Source: Rickettsiales bacterium (GTDB lineage Bacteria > Pseudomonadota > Alphaproteobacteria > Rickettsiales > Deianiraeaceae). From it: DNA of 5,477 bases. The DNA lies in assembly GCA_947378695.1 (NCBI GenBank), contig CANCKZ010000060.1, positions 1-5,477 on the forward strand, written 5' to 3'. Below the pieces are notes generated by a model. The model was given only the letters and a program-made list of their open reading frames with translations, had not been told where the DNA came from and did not search any database. This document shows positions 1 to 4,285 of the stretch, piece after piece; position 1 is the first letter of the stretch, and every line of letters begins with the position of its first letter. The translations under genes and the position numbers were made by a program.

Positions 1-102
1 TGCCTCGCTTTCAATGGTGGGGATCGGTGGGATATCCGTCACTGATTGTGCAAAAGAGGCGAGATCTATGGTAAAAAATGCAAGGAAAAATAAAAACTTC
101 AA
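1..102 (-). CDS. Possible 5' end of a divergent gene for a secreted protein (partial)
   Basis: Read on the minus strand from a TTG codon at 102-100, this frame stays open to the window edge for 34 codons. The peptide has Lys2, a Phe/Leu-rich hydrophobic run (FLFFLAFF, residues 3-10), then 'ASFAQS', which fits a type I signal-peptidase site after Ala18. A proline-rich 'DIPPIPTIE' stretch follows. This is the layout of an exported protein of a Gram-negative cell, transcribed away from the ribosomal operon. No family can be named from so short a piece. Cautions: there is no in-frame ATG, the Phe/Leu run comes from a poly-A tract and could be chance, and the frame stays open further upstream, including another TTG. 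The plus-strand frame 2-139 is also open and could instead be the 3' end of an upstream gene. The sequence past the left edge would decide. Confidence 0.33.
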   Translation of the reverse strand, partial: MKFLFFLAFFTIDLASFAQSVTDIPPIPTIESEA

Positions 103-123
103 AAAAAAGATTGACAAATTAAA

Positions 124-132
124 TGTTATAAT
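124..132 (+). promoter_or_regulatory. Extended -10 promoter of the rpsL operon
   Basis: A perfect TATAAT lies at 127-132 and is preceded by TGT at 124-126, giving the TGnTATAAT extended -10 form that needs little help from a -35 box. Transcription would begin near 138-140 and leave a leader of about 42 bases before the rpsL ATG at 182. A perfect TTGACA lies at 111-116, but only 10 bases separate it from TATAAT, too close to pair with it. The TTGACA may instead pair with a weaker box 15-16 bases on (TTAACT 132-137 or TAACTG 133-138), an arrangement repeated before rpsN. It is the only good promoter candidate upstream of the first gene. Confidence 0.6.
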
Positions 133-181
133 TAACTGAACTTTGGATAAAGTAGTATTTTTTTATTGTAAAGCTAAAAAT

Positions 182-556
182 ATGGTAACAACAAATCAGT
201 TAGTAAGGCAGAACAGAACTGCTAGAGTTTATAAGTCGAAATCACCAGCTTTGGAGGAATGTCCTCAAAAGCGTGGCGTTTGTGTAAAAGTTTATACAAC
301 AACTCCAAAAAAGCCGAACTCGGCTCTTCGTAAGGTTGCTCGTATTCGTCTTTCCAATGGTTACGAAGTAATTGCTTATATCCCAGGTGAAGGGCACAAT
401 CTTCAAGAACACAGTGTAGTGCTGATTCGTGGTGGTCGTGTAAAGGATCTTCCCGGTGTAAGATACCACATTGTGAGAGGTGCACTCGATCTTCAAGGTG
501 TTAAAAACCGTAAGCAATCTCGCTCATGTTATGGTGCGAAAAAACCTAAAAAGTAA
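182..556 (+). CDS. rpsL: 30S ribosomal protein S12 (uS12)
   Basis: S12 sits at the decoding centre of the 30S subunit, where it contacts helices 18 and 44 of 16S rRNA and helps check codon-anticodon pairing. The protein is 124 residues, the usual bacterial length. It carries all hallmark blocks: NQLVR (5-9), CPQKRGVC (27-34), [10 protein letters not shown] (42-51), GEGHNLQEH (69-77), [13 protein letters not shown] (84-96) and a basic C-terminus. Lys43 and Lys88, where substitutions give streptomycin resistance in other bacteria, are both wild type. Asp89 is the residue methylthiolated by RimO in other species. The ATG at 182 was chosen because family members start just before 'NQLVR'. A TTG at 143 would add 13 unrelated residues and lies almost on the predicted transcription start. 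There is no Shine-Dalgarno sequence; the start is preceded by 'AAAAAT'. It is the first gene of the block, with rpsG 16 bases downstream. Confidence 0.98.
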   Translation: MVTTNQLVRQNRTARVYKSKSPALEECPQKRGVCVKVYTTTPKKPNSALRKVARIRLSNGYEVIAYIPGEGHNLQEHSVVLIRGGRVKDLPGVRYHIVRGALDLQGVKNRKQSRSCYGAKKPKK

Positions 557-572
557 TTTGTTAAATTAAAAT

Positions 573-1049
573 ATGCCTCGTAAAGCAAGAACATTTAAAG
601 TTCGCTTAACTCCCGATCTTCAATACAACAGTCTTTTGGTTGCAAAGTTTATCAACCAAGTAATGTCTGATGGTAAAAAAACCGTTGCTTCAAACATCGT
701 CTACTCTTCATTGACAAACCTTGAAAAAGCAGCACAGGAAAAAAATGTTTCAGTTCTTGACCTATTCGTGAACATCATTGAATCAATCAAACCACGCGTG
801 AAAATGAAATCTCGCCGTGTTGGTGGTGCAACATACCAAGTTCCAAAACCGTTGGAACCTCGTGAAAGCGAAATGATCGCAATGAAATGGTTAATCGAAG
901 CTGCACGCTCTGCATCTGGTAAAACAATGGTTCAAGCGCTTACAACAGTATTTGTTGAAACTCTTGAAGGAAGGGGAACAGCAGTTAAGAAAAAAGAGGA
1001 AATGCACAAAAGTGCCGAAGCAAACAAAGCTTTCGCACACTTTGCGTAA
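573..1049 (+). CDS. rpsG: 30S ribosomal protein S7 (uS7)
   Basis: S7 nucleates assembly of the 30S head by binding the 3' major domain of 16S rRNA, and it lines the E site and mRNA exit channel. The product is 158 residues, close to the usual 156. Landmarks are the basic N-terminus (MPRKARTFK), 'VAKFINQVMSDGKK' (23-36), the hairpin motif 'SRRVGGATYQVP' (80-91), 'MKWLIEAARS' (104-113) and the C-terminal 'GTAVKKKEEMHKSAEANKAF' (135-154), ending in AFAHFA with no final aromatic-basic tail. rpsL-rpsG is the conserved start of the str operon, but fusA and tuf, which normally follow, are absent and rpsN comes next. The 16-base gap from rpsL is too short for the structured S7 autoregulatory site that Escherichia coli keeps between these genes. 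The start has no Shine-Dalgarno sequence ('TTAAAAT' then ATG). Confidence 0.98.
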   Translation: MPRKARTFKVRLTPDLQYNSLLVAKFINQVMSDGKKTVASNIVYSSLTNLEKAAQEKNVSVLDLFVNIIESIKPRVKMKSRRVGGATYQVPKPLEPRESEMIAMKWLIEAARSASGKTMVQALTTVFVETLEGRGTAVKKKEEMHKSAEANKAFAHFA

Positions 1050-1056
1050 AATATAC

Positions 1057-1090
1057 TTGACAAATAAAAACAAACAATTAATTGAAATTT
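1057..1090 (+). promoter_or_regulatory. Promoter-like sequence before rpsN
   Basis: The 57-base rpsG-rpsN gap is by far the longest inside the cluster and is almost pure A+T. It contains a perfect TTGACA at 1057-1062, followed at 15-16 bases by TTAATT (1078-1083) or TAATTG (1079-1084) as a weak -10. By my hand alignment, 1057-1090 matches 111-144 before rpsL at 26 of 34 positions without gaps. The match includes TTGACAAAT at the left and AATTAAyTGAAmTTT at the right. Two similar sequences ahead of two gene blocks suggest a shared promoter type, with rpsN beginning a second transcription unit. Low base complexity could inflate the match. Confidence 0.42.
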
Positions 1091-1106
1091 AATTATTTTT
1101 GAATAA

Positions 1107-1418
1107 ATGGCAAAAAAAGGTAGAATCGAAAGAAACAATAGGGTTGCCGAAACCATTAAAAAAGAGGAAACAAAACGCGAAGGTCTTGTTAAAATTCTAA
1201 AATCCTCACTTGAAAAAGTTTCATACGATGAAAAATTTGCTGCAATGATCGCAATTCAAAAGCTTTCACGTGATGGATCACCAACAAGACACCGCAACAG
1301 ATGTGCTCTTACAGGTCGCCCTCGTGGGTTTTTCTCAAAATTTGGCCTTTCAAGAAACGCTATTCGCCATTACGCATCGTTTGGTTTGATATCAGGTCTT
1401 AAGAAATCTAGTTGGTAA
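1107..1418 (+). CDS. rpsN: 30S ribosomal protein S14 (uS14), long zinc-free form
   Basis: S14 binds the 16S rRNA head and joins late in 30S assembly. This is the long form of 103 residues (Escherichia coli has 101), not the roughly 61-residue zinc form. Where zinc forms have paired CxxC motifs, this one keeps a single cysteine in 'RNRC' (63-66). Other landmarks are the N-terminal 'MAKKGRIERNN', 'TGRPRGFFSKFGLSR' (69-83) and the terminal 'GLKKSSW' (97-103). The zinc-free form and this N-terminus fit a proteobacterium, particularly an alphaproteobacterium, and argue against Patescibacteria, which usually carry the short form. The gene normally follows rplE; here it follows rpsG, which puts a rearrangement breakpoint just upstream. 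It is the only ATG start in the window preceded by 'AA' rather than 'AT', and it has no Shine-Dalgarno sequence. rpsH begins 10 bases downstream. Confidence 0.97.
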   Translation: MAKKGRIERNNRVAETIKKEETKREGLVKILKSSLEKVSYDEKFAAMIAIQKLSRDGSPTRHRNRCALTGRPRGFFSKFGLSRNAIRHYASFGLISGLKKSSW

Positions 1419-1428
1419 TATATAATAT

Positions 1429-1827
1429 ATGAGTACAAATCACGCAATCAGTGCATTAATCAGTTCAATCAATAATGCTGGAGCGGTAAAAAAAGCCGCT
1501 ATCAAACTTCCATTCAACAATGTTGTTGGGGGTGTTCTAAAAATTCTTCTTGACGAAGGTTTCATCGCATCATACGAAGTCTATGAAGAGCGTCCAAATG
1601 TAAAATTTGTGAAAATATCCCTAAGTTATGTTAAGGGAAAACACTCAATTCAAGAGTTCAAAGTTGTGTCAACACCGGGTAAAAGAATTTATTCTTCATC
1701 GCAAACACTTCTACCTTACTACGACTCACTTGGGTTCTACATTTTTTCAACAAGTAAGGGCATTATCACAGACAACATGGCTCGCCAGTTGAATGTTGGT
1801 GGTGAAATTTTATGCAAAGTTTTTTAA
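1429..1827 (+). CDS. rpsH: 30S ribosomal protein S8 (uS8)
   Basis: S8 binds helix 21 of 16S rRNA and organises the 30S central domain. In many bacteria it also represses its own operon by binding an rRNA-like site at the rplE start. The 132-residue product matches the family in length. The C-terminal half is well conserved: 'TPGKRIY' (82-88), the RNA-binding 'STSKGIITD' (107-115), 'ARQ' (118-120) and 'GGEILCKVF' (124-132). The N-terminal domain is recognisable ('LKILLDEGFI', 37-46) but divergent: the usual Asp-Pro-ile/leu-Ala and 'TRIRNA' segments read 'NHAISAL' (4-10) and 'SSINNA' (12-17), losing the conserved Asp and Arg residues. rplE is missing from this locus, so the normal S8 operator is not present here. 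There are gaps of 10 bases to rpsN and 9 to rplF, and no Shine-Dalgarno sequence. Confidence 0.96.
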   Translation: MSTNHAISALISSINNAGAVKKAAIKLPFNNVVGGVLKILLDEGFIASYEVYEERPNVKFVKISLSYVKGKHSIQEFKVVSTPGKRIYSSSQTLLPYYDSLGFYIFSTSKGIITDNMARQLNVGGEILCKVF

Positions 1828-1836
1828 TACACATAT

Positions 1837-2376
1837 ATGTCAAAAATTGCAAGAATACCAGTTAAAGTTCCGCAGGGCGTCAACCTTACTGTTATCGACA
1901 ACCTAATCAAAATCGAAAGCAAAAACAACGAAGTTCTGTATCCGTTCAACCAAATCGTTGAAATGATTAGAGATGGTGAAACGGTTTCGTTTGCTCTTAA
2001 ACAAGAGTCAAGAAACAGAACAGCTCGTTCAATTCTTGGAACGCTTTACGCTTCAATAAGAAGAGCTATCGAAGACATTCAAAACAAATTTACCGCTAAA
2101 ATTCAACTTAAAGGTGTTGGTTATAAAGCGGTTTTTGCTGGAAACATCTTAACTCTTTCTCTTGGGTTTAGTCACCCTGTGAAAATTTCAATCCCTACAA
2201 CTGTTGAGCTTAAAGTTACACAAAATACTTTAATTGAAATTACGGGTATTGACCGCAGAATTGTGATGAGTATCGCAATGACAATTCGTAACCTTCGCAA
2301 ACCTGAGCCGTACAAAGGAAAAGGTGTGTTTGTGAACGACGAAACTATTGCAATCAAAGAAGGAAAAAAGAAATAA
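1837..2376 (+). CDS. rplF: 50S ribosomal protein L6 (uL6)
   Basis: L6 lies at the base of the L7/L12 stalk, near the sarcin-ricin loop where elongation factors dock, and contacts 23S rRNA. The 179-residue length is typical. The N-terminus 'MSKIARIPVKVPQGV' (1-15) is the standard start of the family. The two repeated L6 domains follow, with 'LKGVGYKAVFAGN' (91-103), 'LSLGFSHPV' (107-115) and the signature 'RKPEPYKGKGV' (154-164) near the end. The lysine-rich tail (GKKK) is normal. The signature is followed by 'FVNDET' rather than the more usual Arg/Lys-Tyr stretch, a small variation. rplF keeps its normal spc-operon neighbours, with gaps of 9 bases to rpsH and 13 to rplR. The ATG follows 'CACATAT', with no Shine-Dalgarno sequence. 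Confidence 0.97.
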   Translation: MSKIARIPVKVPQGVNLTVIDNLIKIESKNNEVLYPFNQIVEMIRDGETVSFALKQESRNRTARSILGTLYASIRRAIEDIQNKFTAKIQLKGVGYKAVFAGNILTLSLGFSHPVKISIPTTVELKVTQNTLIEITGIDRRIVMSIAMTIRNLRKPEPYKGKGVFVNDETIAIKEGKKK

Positions 2377-2389
2377 TTAATTATAAAAT

Positions 2390-2743
2390 ATGTCTTCTTA
2401 CAAACATTTCGATCCAAAAGTTATCAAAAAACGCAAGAAATCTCGCGGGAAATCTGGCGACACTCAGAATGAGCTATACATTCTTAAAACAAACAAACAC
2501 CTTGTTGCAGTCTTGTATGACAAAGTAGAGCAAAGAGATATTTCTTCAATATCAACTCGCCCAGCTGGTTTTGTTCACGCTGAAACACGCACACTTGATG
2601 CAGTGGCTATCGGTAAGCAATTTGCTGAGCTTTGCAAGGCAAAAAATATCGAAAAAATATACTTCAATAAAATGAATTATAAATTCCACGGTCTTGTAAA
2701 ATCAGTGGTAGAAAGCATCAGAGAATCAGGAATTAATATCTAA
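2390..2743 (+). CDS. rplR: 50S ribosomal protein L18 (uL18)
   Basis: L18 binds 5S rRNA with L5 and brings it into the central protuberance of the 50S subunit. The 117-residue product has the expected plan: a basic flexible N-terminus (KVIKKRKKSRGKSG, 10-23) that grips 5S rRNA, then the globular core with 'ELYILKTNKHLVAVLYD' (28-44), 'AVAIGKQFAELCKAKNIEKI' (71-90) and the C-terminal 'YKFHGLVKSVVESIRESGI' (97-115). The strongly conserved family motif, usually close to FDRGGYxYHGRVK, reads 'FNKMNYKFHGLVK' (92-104). It keeps the Tyr, His-Gly and Lys but loses the Asp-Arg-Gly-Gly turn, a noticeable divergence for so conserved a loop. Its neighbours rplF and rpsE are in standard order, with a 5-base gap to rpsE. 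A purine run (GGAAAAAAG) lies too far upstream to serve as a ribosome binding site. Confidence 0.95.
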   Translation: MSSYKHFDPKVIKKRKKSRGKSGDTQNELYILKTNKHLVAVLYDKVEQRDISSISTRPAGFVHAETRTLDAVAIGKQFAELCKAKNIEKIYFNKMNYKFHGLVKSVVESIRESGINI

Positions 2744-2748
2744 TAAAT

Positions 2749-3336
2749 ATGAACCGCAAAAAAGATAACAATAACAATAAAAAAGCACCAGTTTTTTTCG
2801 ACACAATCATCGATATCCGTAGAGTTGTAAAGGTTGTAAAAGGCGGAAGAATTTTCTCCTTCAGTGTTCTTGCAATCATCGGAAACAAAAAAGGCGTTTT
2901 TGGCATTGGAAAAGGTAAGGCATTGGATGTTACACAAGCTAAGAAAAAAGCTATTTCAATGGCAAAAAACAGACTTGTAAAAATCAACTTGCGTGCTGGC
3001 AGAACAATTCACCACTCAATCGATGGAGAATGCGGTGCAACAAAAGTTGTATTGAGGCCTGCAACGCCTGGTACAGGAATTGTGGCTGGTGGTGCTGTTC
3101 GTGCACTTTTGGAATCAATTGGTATTCAAGACATCGTGACAAAAGTTGTTGGTTCTTCAAACTCATACACATGTCTTCGTGCAACCGCAGAAGCTTTGTC
3201 AAACACAAATTCTCTTCGTGCGATTGCAGCTCTTCGTGGTAAAACAATGAAAGAGATGGTTGCTTCAATCAAAGATGCAAAACACTCAGAAGGTGAAGAT
3301 CTTTCTGATGAAAAAGACGAAACTATTTCAGCGTAA
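2749..3336 (+). CDS. rpsE: 30S ribosomal protein S5 (uS5)
   Basis: S5 sits on the solvent side of the 30S body near the mRNA entry, and with S4 and S12 affects decoding accuracy. The 195-residue product is longer than the 166-residue Escherichia coli protein. The double-stranded-RNA-binding-like N-domain includes 'RRVVKVVKGGRIFSFS' (24-39), which contains the loop linked to spectinomycin response, and 'GKGKALDVTQA' (54-64). The C-domain has 'GRTIHHSIDG' (84-93), 'LRPATPGTGIVAGGAVRALL' (102-121) and 'DIVTKVVGSSNSY' (128-140). Two low-complexity ends are unusual: an Asn/Lys-rich start (residues 3-12) and an acidic tail with many Glu and Asp (181-191), odd for an rRNA-binding protein. rpmD, rplO and secY, which normally follow, are absent. 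The stop TAA is separated by one base from the ATG of mdh. There is no usable Shine-Dalgarno sequence; the nearest AGGA is about 18 bases upstream of the ATG. Confidence 0.97.
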   Translation: MNRKKDNNNNKKAPVFFDTIIDIRRVVKVVKGGRIFSFSVLAIIGNKKGVFGIGKGKALDVTQAKKKAISMAKNRLVKINLRAGRTIHHSIDGECGATKVVLRPATPGTGIVAGGAVRALLESIGIQDIVTKVVGSSNSYTCLRATAEALSNTNSLRAIAALRGKTMKEMVASIKDAKHSEGEDLSDEKDETISA

Positions 3337-3337
3337 T

Positions 3338-4276
3338 ATGTCAAAAAAGAAGGTATCTCTTATTGGTTCGGGAATGATTGGTGGGACTCTTGCCCACTTG
3401 CTTTTTATGAAAAAATATACAGATATCGTTCTTCTTGATGTCAACAAGGGCGTTGCACAAGGCAAGGCTCTTGATATTTCCCAGTCTGGTTGCATAACCG
3501 ACTCTGACGCAAAAATCACAGGCACCGATGACTATTCAGAAATTTCTGGCAGTGATGCAATAATTATTACCGCTGGAATTCCTCGCAAGCCGGGTATGTC
3601 TCGTGATGATTTAATCTCAACAAACGCTAAAATTATCGAATCAGTTGCGACAAATGTTGCAAAATATGCACCGAACGCTTTCGTTATTATCATAACAAAT
3701 CCGCTCGATATCATGGTTCAGCACTTCCAAAATGTCTCAAAAATGCCACACAAAAATGTTGTTGGTATGGCAGGAGTGCTTGATACATCTCGCTTTTGCA
3801 CATTCCTTTCGGAGGAGTTAAGTGTTGCAAGATCTGAAATCAAAACATTTGTTTTAGGTGGACACGGCGATACAATGGTTCCACTTTTAGACTACACAAC
3901 AGTCGGTGGGATACCTCTAAAATCATTCGTAAAAAATGGTGCAATTTCGCAATTAAAACTTGATGAAATCGTGCAAAGAACTCGCAACGGTGGGGCAGAA
4001 GTTGTGGCACTACTTGGAAATGGATCTGCATTTTATTCGCCAGCACATTCTGCGATAAAAATGCTTGAATCATACCTTTTTGACAAAAAAAATATTCTAC
4101 CTTGCGCTTCGTATCTTGAAGGTCAATATGGGGAAAGTGGCATTTATGCCGGCGTTCCTGTTGTGATTGGTGCAAATGGTGTGGAAAAAGTAATCGAAGT
4201 GGAGCTTTCTGAAAGTGAAAAATCTATGCTTCAAGTTTCAATAAACTCTGTTAAAGAACTACTAAAATCTTTGTAA
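3338..4276 (+). CDS. mdh: NAD-dependent malate dehydrogenase (LDH-like type)
   Basis: This cytoplasmic enzyme interconverts malate and oxaloacetate using NAD, a step of the citric acid cycle. The 312-residue product spans the whole family. The Rossmann start 'IGSGMIGG' (9-16) and Asp34 at the end of the second strand indicate NAD rather than NADP. Arg83 and Arg89 in 'GIPRKPGMSRDD' (80-91), Asn121 in 'ITNPLD', Arg152 in 'LDTSRF' and the catalytic His176 in 'LGGHGDTMVP' are all present. An Arg at position 83, where lactate dehydrogenases carry Gln, supports malate as substrate. The start at 3338 gives the standard 'MSKKKVSLIGSG'; an ATG at 3260 in the same frame lies inside rpsE and would add 26 non-homologous residues. 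It starts one base after the rpsE stop (TAATATG), so it is probably co-transcribed and translationally coupled. This enzyme form is typical of Alphaproteobacteria including Rickettsiales. mdh is not a normal neighbour of rpsE. Confidence 0.96.
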   Translation: MSKKKVSLIGSGMIGGTLAHLLFMKKYTDIVLLDVNKGVAQGKALDISQSGCITDSDAKITGTDDYSEISGSDAIIITAGIPRKPGMSRDDLISTNAKIIESVATNVAKYAPNAFVIIITNPLDIMVQHFQNVSKMPHKNVVGMAGVLDTSRFCTFLSEELSVARSEIKTFVLGGHGDTMVPLLDYTTVGGIPLKSFVKNGAISQLKLDEIVQRTRNGGAEVVALLGNGSAFYSPAHSAIKMLESYLFDKKNILPCASYLEGQYGESGIYAGVPVVIGANGVEKVIEVELSESEKSMLQVSINSVKELLKSL

Positions 4277-4285
4277 TTGACCATT

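Noticed and set aside
111..132. TTGACA and TATAAT as a classic -35/-10 pair
   Set aside because: Only 10 bases separate the hexamers instead of 16-18. The TATAAT is better explained by its TGT extension.
143..181. TTG start giving S12 a 13-residue N-terminal extension
   Set aside because: S12 proteins start next to 'NQLVR', the extra residues match nothing in the family, and the TTG lies only a few bases after the predicted transcription start.
1076..1100. Terminator between rpsG and rpsN (AATTAA/TTAATT stem, then a T run)
   Set aside because: The stem is six A-T pairs with no G-C pair and would be too unstable to stop transcription.
222..1156. Antisense and alternative-frame open frames over the ribosomal genes
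   Set aside because: They lie entirely over strongly conserved genes, have no family features, and follow from the third-position bias of the true genes. The same holds for those elsewhere in the window.
3260..3337. Upstream ATG start of mdh inside rpsE
   Set aside because: It adds 26 residues that are simply rpsE read in another frame. The family N-terminus begins at the ATG at 3338.
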